Part shown: piece after piece, positions 45,700 through 55,480 of the stretch
Layout: every line of letters begins with the position of its first letter
Position numbering within the stretch: the first letter of the stretch is position 1
Assembly: GCA_003439945.1 (NCBI GenBank)
Contig: QVRM01006001.1
Coordinates: 1-64,000, forward strand
DNA length: 64,000 bases
Reading direction: 5' to 3'
Source of the DNA: Dermanyssus gallinae
Taxonomy: Eukaryota; Arthropoda; Arachnida; Mesostigmata; Dermanyssidae
Made by a program: the position numbers and the translations under genes
The notes under the pieces: generated by a model
Database searches by the model: none
Told to the model about the DNA's origin: nothing
What the model saw: the letters and a program-made list of their open reading frames with translations, nothing else

Positions 45700-48062
45700 T
45701 CAGGGCGCTCGTCTTTATAACATAACAAAGTTCAAGCATGAGGAACTCCAACGTCGGGCCCAGTATATTCACACAGCCTTTAGCAGGGGGGCTTTATTGA
45801 GGTCACAGAAGAAGGTTATCGCAAGTAGGCCTTCAGGCGGCGTGTTGTACATGGTTAAGCCAAGGACTAAGCGCCACGCAAACATTTTGTTAACGATCGC
45901 TTTTCTGGCAATCATTTTGGCCTGGATATTGATTTTCGAGCGAGTGTTTGTAGCATTCATGTTAAAAAATCTCACTGCTTGCTCGGGCCGTTTACATATG
46001 CGAGTAAACGTGCGTATGTCAATTCTATCTAATATTTCAACAATATTGTCGCATTTAACATCATGTTCGCTAATGTTACAACGATATGCAACACGTTTAA
46101 CAAACTTTTTATGAATACCGGTCAGTATCTTTTCATCACAAGAATAACCTAGATTCCACACAGGTAAAGTATATACCAAAATCGGGAGAACATATTGTTT
46201 ATATAGTCTTACGTACAGAGAGGGTTGTTTGATCATAAAAGAACGCAGAATCCAGTTCATTCTCCTCGTAGCCGACGTTGCTACTTCTAGAATGTGAGGA
46301 GCATAGTTTAAATTGGATGCCGTTAACACACCTAGGTCTTTTATAGATCTTTTTGCAGTTAACTCCTTAGTGCCCAATGTATACATATGTGCAGGATTGT
46401 TGTGGCCAAAGTGAAGGACAGCACACTTATCCACCGACAGTTTAAGATCAAGTCATTTGCACCATTCTGTAAATTTGTCCAGTGTTCCTTGGAAAGAAAC
46501 AATATGATTTACATTATCTACAGGTGTATACATTTTTACATTGTCAGCATATATCTTTACCTGCACATGTTGAGGTATTATGTGTTTCATCGAGTCAGTC
46601 TACAATATGTACATTAATGGCCCAAGTAAGGTACCCTGGGGACAACCAGATGTGACTTCTGCCGTTGATGATAGGCAACTATTAACTCTAACTCTAAAAA
46701 GTCTGTCCGACAGAAAAGCCCTAATTTAATTAACTATACGACTACCAACTCCGTATTGCGACAGGAGTTTAAGCAGCTTTGAGTGTGTGGTGCTTTCAAA
46801 GGCAGAATTACAATCAAAGTACACACAGTCAAATGCTCTTCCATCATTTAAAAGAAGACACCAGTCATTTTGGGTCTCGAGCAGTTGCAAGAGCGTCGAG
46901 TGAGCGAAACGATACGCAAATTGTTCCCTCGAAATAAGGCCTTGTGCATTTGCGTTTCGATAGATCTCTTTAGCAATGGCCTTCTCAAATAGTTTGCATG
47001 GGACGGAGGTGAGTGATACTGGCCTTTTATTATTCGGATCACTTTTTTCTCCGCGTTTGTGTGTACCGGACATACAATAGCACACCGAACGAGACTAGGT
47101 ACAGTTTCTTCCTCCAGGGATCGGCGGAAAATCATAGAAAGTGGAACGCATACGTCGTAGGCACATTTTTTATAGACAAAAGCTGGAATACCGTCAGGGG
47201 TTGCGCTCCGCTTGTTGGCAAGCCTGCGGAGTTGCTTTAGGATGTTTTTAGGAGATGCGTCCACGTTGCTCAAGTTGCTTTAGGATGTTTTTAGGAGATG
47301 CGCTCACATTTTCAGGCGTTGGCGTTGAGATAAGTGGAGCGACGTGTGAGTTCCGCGTCTGCAGTTCCTCATATGTGGGATAGGTAGCTGCAAAAACATT
47401 TCTAAGAATTTGTGCTTTCTCCTGGTCGTCAGTGGCGATTGTACCGTCGGGTCTTCTAATCGAGGCAAGACTGTCCTTGATCCTCATACGCTTCTGCACG
47501 TATTTGTGCACAGCATTGGGAGCGGTCGACTGCGCGACACTGCTCTCTTTCATAATTCGTTTTCTAGGCAGCTCCTCTTCAGTTTCTTTTGTAGCGCTGG
47601 ACCGTTTTTCTCCGTGGCTTTATTCAGTTGGCGGTTGACCCGTTGAATGCTAGAGTTTAGCTTTTCATCGGTATCTGAGGCCCTCTGTGACACAAATACT
47701 TCAAGCAGGAAAAACATGTAACGCACAAACTTCATGTACATGTCGTCCACGTCAAGGCAGGCTGAGAAAAACATAGTCCAGTTTGTCGCAGTTAGATTAG
47801 TGATCATCCCTTCGTAGTCACCTTTATCATAGTCCCACCAGAGATTACAGGCATCAGGGGTGATAGAACCGCACGATATGGTGAATGTAATCATTTGATG
47901 ATCGCTGGCTATTGGCGGTACTGATACAGAAATGTTATCAACTGAGTCATCATTTGCCAGTACGACGTCCAGTAAGTTTTGTCCACGGGTGGGAGCAGCA
48001 ACAAATTGCTTCAGACCAGATTCACAACAAAACTGAAGAAATATTTCCTTAAGTAATGTCAG
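45700..48062 (-). mobile_element. CR1/jockey-like LINE, 5'-truncated and decayed
   Basis: Minus-strand LINE running from 48,062 down to about 45,700, inside the host intron. It carries the end of the AP endonuclease, the linker and most of the reverse transcriptase. ORF1 and most of the endonuclease are missing. A 43-base tandem duplication is seen near 47,231-47,303. It ends near 45,700 without a clear poly(A) tail. Confidence 0.85.
45769..48062 (-). pseudogene. LINE ORF2 (endonuclease end and reverse transcriptase), broken
   Basis: In N-to-C order the reading gives QFVAAPTRGQNLLDVVLAND and PPIASDHQMITFTI (the SDH motif that closes the endonuclease), then the linker DYDKGDYEGMITNL and NAVHKYVQKR. 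The RT domain follows: RSATPDGIPAFVYKKCA, RPVSLTSVPCKLFEKAIAKE, ISREQFAYRFAHSTL, YFDCNSAFESTTHSKLL, SGCPQGTLLGPLM and VKIYADNVKM. The region after it is DKCAVLHFGHNN, KDLGVLTASNLNYAPHI and YKQYVLPILVYTLPVW. The RT catalytic pair is ADN where ADD is expected, and the first Asp region reads YFDCNSAF where a DFSKAF-type motif is usual. At least four frame changes occur. It is dead by both frame and active-site damage. Confidence 0.88.
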
Positions 48063-48279
48063 GTATCAAACATATTGCTGACAGACAGACATGCGCTTCC
48101 ATATATTTTCGGGAAATGCTTACTTTGTTTGTCGTTTAAACAGATAATTTTAAACGGATAATTTTAAGCGATAAACAACAACACCACCACCACCAGCAAA
48201 AACAACACTGTTGCTTATATGGCTGTCGTGTCATAAAATGATAGCCACAATGGGACCTATTGACATTATATACAAATTA

Positions 48280-48322
48280 CTCTCTCTCTATATATATATA
48301 TATTTTTTTATATATATATATG
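48280..48322. repeat. CT/AT low-complexity
   Basis: CTCTCTC followed by interrupted AT runs. The sequence between 48,322 and 49,000 shows no gene. Confidence 0.8.
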
Positions 48323-49004
48323 GTATTACAATAGGCAGTAAGACAGGCTGTGTGGATGGCAGACAAAATCGCGCCGATATGTAGTGCTTTATAGGCGTCA
48401 ACAGGGTTGCAGCGATTTGCAGTATGCGGCCACATGGCCATTCACCACGTAAACAATTCCTTTTACCATGTAAATATGTGTACATTTTTCAAACATAGTT
48501 ACATGTTTGACACATAGTAGTCCCGACCTTGATCGCCACTCTGACGAAGAAAGATATAGAGAATCAATATTTGTAAACTTTTCAAGCCGTCGTTAACAGA
48601 CTACAATGCGTAATCAAAAACTAGAACTGCACGCGGCATGCACACTCTTGTCACGGCATAGAAAGATATAAAACAATATAATTAAGTCTGCATGAAACAT
48701 ATGAGCTAGCAATACATGCAATGAACAGATGATTCACTCGCCAAAGTGTCATTGGCAATCGCCGAATACGCCATTCTCGTTTTCTGTTCACAGAAAAGTC
48801 CACTTGGCCCAACGTTTGCTCAAATCAATGCCAAACGATATTTTCGTCTCTTAAAAAGTGGAAACTGAATATTAGATCAGAGAAATGCTGGTGATGCACT
48901 GTACTCTTCTGGAATTGACCGACACTAATTTCCGGCCGGACACTAAAGGCCTCAGCTAAATATTTGCTACTTACTTCTATAATAACGCTTGTGCCCGGTG
49001 TAGT

Positions 49005-49190
49005 ATATCCTACTAGTGGCGTCGTGGACTGGGGGACTAGTGCGCTAGTCATGGTTGTTATCTATCGGGGTGTTGATCGGATTTTCTTTGAGCGATGCTC
49101 ATTGGGAGTAGATGGTAAACCATATCGTTGAGAGTAAGTGGCCATGCTGTCACAAGAACTGTTGGGGAAACCCTATATATTTCAACATGT
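49005..49190 (+). repeat. SINE-like repeat, copy of the 52.8/53.9 kb repeat
   Basis: Shares GGACTAGTGCGC, GTTATCTATCGGGGTGTTG, TTTGAGCGATGCT, GCTGTCACAAGAACTGTT and TTTCAACATGTC with the two halves of the repeat interrupted at 52,800-53,950. It provides the uninterrupted reference for that insertion. Confidence 0.7.
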
Positions 49191-49420
49191 CCGGCCCTCG
49201 GTGCCTTGGAGGTATGCCTCAAGGATGAGTTTTAAGCCCGTGGGAGACGGAGGATGGTTTATAATTAAACGTCATAACAAGAGGTATGGGCAAGTGGTAC
49301 TGACGTAGTCTGGTAATTATTTGTATTGAGAAAAGGCGACATAGGCCATAGTTCATCCAGCACGGAGCTAGATGGTGATATTTAAGTTTGAACCTCAGCT
49401 AAACTCGTTTTGGGGTTACG

Positions 49421-49472
49421 TGTCAAAAATATGCCATTGTAAGCGTAGGCTTACAATGGCATATTTTTGACA
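49421..49472. repeat. 52-bp perfect hairpin
   Basis: Arms of 24 bases are exactly complementary and separated by a 4-base loop, GTAG. The 5' arm starts TGTCAAAAATATGCCATTG and the 3' arm ends with its complement. No flanking element is recognised. Confidence 0.95.
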
Positions 49473-49479
49473 GGTCACC

Positions 49480-50425
49480 TTACCTTCGTATAACTTCGGG
49501 TGTCACCTTTCTGTCAATCGGGGTTGAGAGGTTGTCGCCTAGATGAATATGAGTTTTAACAGCTACATCAGTCCAACAAAGTCGACATTCCTGTGTCCAG
49601 ATAAATTTCTGCCGTACTAGACGGCAGAAGATAGATCTCAGAAGAAATATTCATCAGCCTAGTGTTAACAAGATGAATGTGTAGATGCAATGCCCATATT
49701 GTCGGACAAACAGCGGGCAGCCTGTGTGCTTCTTCAATCAATAATTTAAAAACAATGCCTATAATTTATTTATTGCATTATATATATTATAATAATAACA
49801 AATAATTATACATATAATTGTCGTACCCACAGATTGAACGCTACTAACAGATGAGTGTGAGACTATATTCGTACTGTAAACAAATCGGAATCGGCTTAGT
49901 AAACCTTTTTCTGCGCCGTCTAGACATTGTTATGATATATTTTATGTACTTGGTATATGTGAATGGTATTAAGATAGGTTTCTTTTTCCACTCCCTACTA
50001 TACTCCCTTCCATAAATACTGTACTGCCACTGCAGCTTACAACGTTTTCAAATGATGTGATAAAAGCGGCATGGTAGTCTGTTTGGTGGTAATGTTTTTA
50101 AGTGCGTAGCGCCAAAGCGTCTGTTACTTTAAAACTTTTTAGTTTTTTGTGGAGATCTAGGTGTACATTTAACTGCCAATAGTTGCTCTGGTTTATTATA
50201 TTGTTGAATTAACTAGATTCTTAACTACTGACTTCTGAACACCATTATTTGCATTTTTGAGGTTAAGTACAAGTTTTTGTTCTCGCTTAACGTATGTACT
50301 ACTGCACCGCCTAGAAGCAGAGAAAGCTGATTAAGGAACTAGAAATAGATTCCTAAGACGTGTGGGCACAACTATAAGAAAGTATTTATTTGCGATAGTT
50401 TTCTAGTTATTATTTATCGCCTCGC
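49480..50425. other. No gene recognised
   Basis: AT-rich intronic sequence with no recognised repeat apart from a small 7-bp hairpin near 49,609. Confidence 0.6.
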
Positions 50426-50426
50426 C

Positions 50427-50579
<153 letters not shown>

Positions 50580-50746
50580 TTTTTTTGTTTTGAAAGAATT
50601 TCTCATTTCCCGACTCCTATATAAACTGGTCTCCGGTCCCAGACCATCTTACGCACTCCTTAGCGACCTAGATAAAGATATCAGAAAGGTTGTTAAGTCG
50701 AAATGGTTTAAGCTCGAAAACTCGGTGCCGAACGCCTACCTGTACA

Positions 50747-50757
50747 CGCACACAGCA
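50747..50757 (+). repeat. Target-site duplication, left copy
   Basis: CGCACACAGCA, identical to 51,683-51,693 on the other side of the R1-type insertion. Confidence 0.85.
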
Positions 50758-51462
50758 TATGGGCTGGTATGGCGCTGCGGACCGCAAAAGGTTCGAAGCT
50801 CCCAAAGAGCGATGGCCATCAGGGTCACGCGGGCCTACCGGACTGTCTCGACGGACGTCCTGTTGGCGCTCGCCTGCCAGATCCCTTGGGACATACTTGC
50901 TGAAGAAAGAAGCAAGCGCAAGAAGGACGGCGACACTTCATGGACCCAAGCACGGGAGCACTCCCTGGTCACATGGGCGGGCACGTGGTCCAACCCACCA
51001 GCTGGGGATACCAGAGGGGCCTGGACAAGAAGCCTAATCACAGACCTCATAACCTGGTATAAGCTCAAGGGAGCACTTACATATCACTCCGTGCAAGTGC
51101 TCACAGGGCATGGACAATTCCAGTCGTACCTTTTCCGGATAGGCAAGGTGAATACAGATATCTGCGTTCTCTGCACCACAGGCGCACCCGACGACGCGGC
51201 GCACACCGTAGAGAACTGCGAGGCCCTTGCGGCCTACCGCACGGGTTCCTCCTATGTCCACAAAGGTAGCCCGACCACGACCATCGTGGCCAGCATGCTC
51301 AAGTCGGCAACGGACTGGCACGTCGGGACCCAATACTTAGACGGGCTTATGCGCGAAAAATATCGCCAGGAAGATCGCCGCAGATCGCGATTCAACACGA
51401 GGCCTCTAGTGTTCACTCCCGAGCAGGACCCACTCTCTGCTCGGGACATACTCGTAGACTAA
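50758..51462 (+). pseudogene. R1-type ORF2 C-terminal fragment
   Basis: The frame runs from the truncation point to TAA at 51,460-51,462. It reads [20 protein letters not shown] (the typical R1 segment after the RT), [54 protein letters not shown] and [20 protein letters not shown], then [14 protein letters not shown]. The last two form the Cys-Cys-His-Cys knuckle (CVLC..H..C) characteristic of R1-clade ORF2. The tail is [17 protein letters not shown]. It is not a functional gene because the endonuclease and RT are missing. The 50,590 open frame fuses it by chance in register with R2-type sequence. Confidence 0.88.
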
Positions 51463-51682
51463 GGAGAGGGTCGCAGCACGGGACTCCCCTCTTCTGGTCT
51501 CGATGTAATGGTTCACAATTCCGAACCAGAAGGGGGTGGGAGAGGTGGTTTTTAGTGGGTAGAACGAGCGGATTGGATTGAGTATTATACTCTTCCCCGG
51601 CGTTTAGTCCCACACTACCCTTCATTAACATCGGAGGGTGTGCGCAAAGCATTTTCCACCTCTACAAAAAAAAAAAAAAACG
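50758..51682 (+). mobile_element. 5'-truncated R1-type retrotransposon nested in the R2-type element
   Basis: The element carries the last 235 codons or so of ORF2, a 3'UTR of about 200 bases and a 15-base A run. It is flanked by 11-base direct repeats CGCACACAGCA. The 3'UTR has a stem (CTTCTGG..GGTTC/GAACC..CCAGAAG at 51,490-51,530) and the block TTTTTAGTGGGT..AGTCCCACACTACC..GTGTGCGCAAAGCATTTT. That block recurs as stand-alone copies elsewhere in the window. The coding part has no frameshift, so it is the youngest of the LINE insertions here. Confidence 0.9.
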
Positions 51683-51693
51683 CGCACACAGCA
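51683..51693 (+). repeat. Target-site duplication, right copy
   Basis: CGCACACAGCA immediately after the poly(A) of the R1-type element, where the R2-type sequence resumes. Confidence 0.85.
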
Positions 51694-52395
51694 CACGGCG
51701 GTCTGGACATCCCCTGCCTCCAAACATTCATCCGCAGACTCCGCCTCTCCCACCTGACAGCATTACAACACTCCACGCACATTGGGGTCCAATGGATGCT
51801 AACCATCGAGCACTTCAAAAAAGACCTTGCGAAAACAAGACTTCTGTGCGAGCGCCTGGGAACCTCCATTGAGACCGCTACACAAGAGACCGATTACTGG
51901 TCTCAACAACTACACAACACGTTCGATGGGGCACACTTTAAAAAACACACGAAACGCCCTTTGTACATTACTGGATTAAGGGTATGCCCTACCTATCTGG
52001 TAAGGAGTATTTAAACCTACTAAAGCTCAGGATCAACGCACTACCAACGCGTGCCAGATTGGCCAGGGGACGCCCGGGCTACAACAAACGTTGTAGGCAC
52101 GGGTGTCATGCGCCTGAGACGTTGGCTCATGTCGCTCAGATGTGCGATACAACACACAAACAAACTATACAGAGACATGACGACGTCTGTGATCGCGTGG
52201 CGAGTCTTCTTCGCGAAAGGGTCCTGAGGTGGTTCGTGAGCGAGTATTCCGTCGACCGGGCGCACCGGATCTGAAGCCCGGCCTCGTAATAACAACACCT
52301 ACCGAGGTCTTGGTTTTAGATGCCGAGGTTTGCGGCCCGAACCGGGACCTGGCAAAAGCGCGGCAGAACAAGATCACCAAATATGACGTCGAGTT

Positions 52396-52500
52396 CCTAA
52401 GAGCGGCGCTCCCCGACCCGCAAAAACCTCGCAGATTCGGATCCATCACTATCTCTATGAGTGGTTTATGGGACTCCGAATCTGCGAGGACGCTCTTAGG
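52396..52500. repeat. Interrupted inverted repeat inside the R2-type ORF
   Basis: CCTAAGAGCG (52,396-52,405) and CCTCGCAGATTCGGA (52,427-52,441) are mirrored by TCCGAATCTGCGAGG (52,475-52,489) and CGCTCTTAGG (52,491-52,500). The spacer between the inner arms is about 33 bases. Confidence 0.9.
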
Positions 52501-52736
52501 GCTCGGCGTCACGAAGAGGAATCTTATGGATCTTATCGTTTTAACATTGCAAGGAACCTTGAGGATATACCGCTCGCACCGGGTCCATAAGAGCGGGGGC
52601 TACCAACAAGCAAGGACTTGGACAGCTGATACTTAACCTCACGTGACACCTTTTTACCACCATTTTTTTTTAAAGCGAGCACTGCCGAGTGTGCAAACGT
52701 ATTGTACATGATTAATAAATCATCACAATATTTTCT

Positions 52737-52740
<4 letters not shown>

Positions 52741-52794
<54 letters not shown>
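52741..52794. repeat. (AT)n microsatellite
   Basis: Pure AT run between the R2-type element and the interrupted SINE-like repeat. Confidence 0.95.
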
Positions 52795-52799
<5 letters not shown>

Positions 52800-52862
52800 C
52801 GTGCTCTAGGGGGCTAGTGCGCATGATTGCCATCTATCGGGATGTCGCCGATTTCTCTTATT

Positions 52863-53832
52863 TTTTAATTACAGTGCATTTTTTTTTATTTACTATTCTT
52901 TCATATATACATGTGAGTGTTTAAATCCACGGTGCCGATGGTTCACTCCTCATCTATCACTCGTGTCCGAGTGGGAGTCTTGCCCGACCCCTGACGCGAA
53001 GACGCGGGTTCATCCAGTCTTTCATAGTTCCGAGCACCGAAATCGCGTTGCCTCTCTGAATCTCTAGGCAAAGCCGTTGGCAGAAGAAAGTGCCCGCCCT
53101 CTTGTCCATCGTAGCCTGCTGTAAAGCGTCGCCAACCTGGGAAATTAGCGTCGCTGTGAGAGGCCCAGGGCCACCCAGCGTCTCGAATGCGAAGGGTGAA
53201 AAGTGGTACGCCCGACCTAAGTTCGCACACTTTCTTATCTTTGATGTCTCGGCGCGGGAAGCGGCAGTTCCTGGGCGAGAAGCGCCGGGACCGACAAGGG
53301 AGGGGGTCAGAGAGTCGGTCACCGTCGCATCCCACACCAGGGAACGACCCTTGTTGAAAGGTATCAAAGTCAGGCCGACGGGCCGCTTGCCATCGTCTCT
53401 AGAAAGACCAGGCGGTTCCAGGACGCAAGGGATTCTGGCCTTTCGCAACGACCTTGCAAGAATGTCATTCAGAGCGGTGTGACGTGGTCGCCGGCCCGCC
53501 GAGTGAGCGCAGGACAGGCCGTGTCTGGCCAGGCGTCCGACAGGCTCGCCACAAGTGCATCTGTGTAGCCAGTCTCCCAGTCTCAGGCCAACGCAGATCC
53601 GGGTGGATTGGTCGTCAAGGCGGGTACCCAATGAGTCAGCGGGGAGTGCGTGTAGCCAGTCGTTCGCTCCTGGGCGGCGGCAAGGAGGCGCGCTCTATCC
53701 AGGCGTTGTACATGACCCGGCGTAGCGTGCATCGAGGCGGCCACGGCAGGGCCTGCCAAGGAGCGGGCCGAGGGAAGGCCAAGACCGCCCATGGAGGTGG
53801 GGAGAGCCACCTGGCGCACCTCTCGTGGTGGT
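52863..53832 (-). mobile_element. NeSL/R2-like retrotransposon 3' part (minus strand)
   Basis: A 5'-truncated element of about 970 bases inserted in a SINE-like repeat. The 3' end is an A/T-rich stretch (T run on the plus strand at 52,880-52,890). The direct repeat ATTTCTCTTATT is found at 52,851-52,862 and 53,853-53,864, with a diverged extra copy at 53,833-53,850. The coding content is described separately. The protein type is widespread in aquatic and arachnid genomes as RT-associated sequence with a restriction-like endonuclease. Confidence 0.8.
52957..53831 (-). pseudogene. Restriction-like endonuclease end of a NeSL/R2-like ORF
   Basis: N-to-C reading: VALPTSMGGLGLPSARSLAG (the region after the RT domain) and HSPLTHWVPALTTN. 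After a frame change near 53,600-53,625 come ICVGLRLGDWLHRCTCGEPV, GRLARHGLSCAHSAG (zinc knuckle), RRPRHTALNDILARSLRKA, EPPGLSRDDGKRPVGLTLIP and GRSLVWDATVTDSL. The ending is AYHFSPFAFETLGGPGPLT and RLCLEIQRGNAISVLGTM. The family normally has RPDG before the LVWDVTV strand. Here it is RPVG, so the first catalytic Asp is Val (GTC, one change from GAC). One frameshift and 5' truncation also make it inactive. Confidence 0.85.
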
Positions 53833-54045
53833 AATTTTCTTATTGATCGATAATTTCTCTTATTGATCGATTTTTTGAGCGATGCTGTGAGTCATCGACC
53901 AAGCTGTTACAAGACCTGTTAGAAAACTCTAGATAATTCAGCATGTCTGCTCACTTATGCTGCCGCTTTAAGCGCCTCTTACATATATACAGAGGTGACA
54001 TGTGTATTAAGGTGTACCTGCCAGCAAATAACAATTGTCTAAGCT

Positions 54046-55181
54046 GTTGCACTAATGCTCGCGTACGACAAGGCGTGTACAGATGTTCATTCAATTACTG
54101 ATCTTAGGTGAGAGTTACAGTTTGTTCCCCCTCTTCCATATATGCTCCTGGTTATTATGTCGTCCACCAAAGAACGGAGGGTCTACCAGAGTCCATCCCC
54201 TCATTGTTTCCATGCCATCGGTGGCGGCTGTTGTGCTCTCTCTACGTCAACAAACTGGCATAGTTTAAGAATCCCGGATCTGGTCGCCCCATGGTTTTGA
54301 AAGAGCTGATAAATTTGTCTTGAAAATGCACTCCTAAGAGTCCTGGCCCACTAAGCGTCTTGACGGAGCATTATGCAATGGATGATTTCATTCTTGTAGG
54401 TCAGACTATCTGCAATGTTTTGCTGTCTTTGCCAAGGAACTGGCATGGCTGGCCCCGCGATCGACGCAAAACTAGAGTACCAGGGTGCTATTCCAGATCA
54501 GTGCCCTTATACGATATACAATACGAAATAGTGCGTTGAATAATAAAATAATTGAAATTCGACTGTTTTTAAACTTCTATCCTACGATGCTATCAATCGC
54601 ACAGCTGGTTAATCTCATGTGACGGTATTTCCGCGTAGAGTGGGAGCGCGTGCATATAGTGAGGTTGATTAAAATGCAACACTTAGCTATTCCAGTGTCA
54701 ACTCCGAAACTGTATGATATATGTTGGGTTGTAAAGTGTTACAATCTTGCTAGTGTACAATTATGGCTAGAGCCGTGGCTGTAAGAGAAGCTAGGGTTTT
54801 AACCTAAATTGTTCTAAGTCAACCCACGTGGTTTCTATTTCTGTGGCTTACGTGTTGATGCATAGGTTAATTGAAGTGCAGATCGGTTAATCGGCCTTTG
54901 GCTGCGGCAGGGCATACTAATTTTATAAATATGTTACTGCACTTTAACGGCGCGTGTGCCAATAATTGCATGTTTTCTAATTATGACCCTTACAATACTT
55001 TAAGCTTTGTCAAATGCAGTTCCGTAAATATGCCGTCTTTGAGCTACAGTGATTTCTAGAATCGGTCCTCTGGGATTAAAATATGTTTCTCATTCAAAAA
55101 TAAATTTAATTTATGTAAAATGAGACCCTTGAGCAGGAACTAAGCCCGATTTGCGGCAGAATTATGATTTTGAGGAACTAT

Positions 55182-55213
<32 letters not shown>

Positions 55214-55480
55214 TATTAGATGACGAGGCATTTGGCTACAGGCACTGCGACTGTCGGAACCAAAAATTCTTATCAAACACCATTATAGACAGATAGATCT
55301 GTAGTTCGCTTATGGTCGTGGGATTATTAGCGTACGACTGACTCTTAAAAAATCTACAAAAAGTACAAAGATCTACAAATTGCAAGATCTTGAAAGCCGG
55401 TGAATATCTCTAACCAGTAAAAATACTGCGGACATTGTTCCATAGTGTCGGCCACAGATTTGTAACTCCGTTTGAATTTT
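54046..55480. other. No gene recognised
   Basis: AT-rich intronic DNA without recognised repeats or open frames of note. Confidence 0.55.

Larger units (their letters stand above)
50590..52636 (+). pseudogene. R2-type ORF C-terminus (restriction-like endonuclease), broken
   Basis: The intact protein of this family combines target-primed reverse transcriptase with a restriction-like endonuclease. This copy is interrupted at about 50,757 by an R1-type insertion. It also has frame changes near 51,990 and 52,240. The endonuclease core normally reads KPD, then a strand ending in DV. Here it is KPG followed by LDAEV, so the first catalytic Asp is Gly (codon GGC, one change from GAC). The zinc knuckle and the RHD that follows it are intact. 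The stop is at 52,634-52,636. Confidence 0.85.
50590..52640 (+). mobile_element. R2-type retrotransposon 3' part, split by an R1-type element
   Basis: The segments are 50,590-50,757 and 51,683-52,640. Left: [35 protein letters not shown] and [12 protein letters not shown]. Right: GGLDIPCLQTFIRRLRLSHL, continuing the same protein in the same register. Then LKLRINALPTRARLARGR, a Cys-Cys-His-Cys knuckle (CRHGCHAPETLAHVAQMC) and RHDDVCDRVA, followed by the restriction-like endonuclease strands LKPGLVI and VLVLDAEV. FGSITISMSGLWDSESA and LIVLTLQGTLRIYR close the protein. This is the canonical R2-clade order after the RT domain. The RT itself is missing because of 5' truncation at the AT tract. Confidence 0.88.
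52797..54045 (+). mobile_element. SINE-like repeat split by a NeSL/R2-like insertion
   Basis: The left part is 52,797-52,862 (GGCTAGTGCGCATG, GCCATCTATCGGGATG). The right part is 53,853-54,045 (TTTTTTGAGCGATGCTG, AAGCTGTTACAAGACCTGTT, TTCAGCATGTC, CCGCTTTAAGCGCC, GAGGTGACATGTGTATTAAG). Together they align in order with the uninterrupted copy at 49.0-49.2 kb. The far tail matches the 6.4-7.06 kb repeats. Confidence 0.7.

Noticed and set aside
50590..51462. Single 290-residue host protein
   Set aside because: The first 56 residues are R2-type and the rest R1-type, joined at an 11-base target-site duplication, so the open frame is a fusion by insertion.
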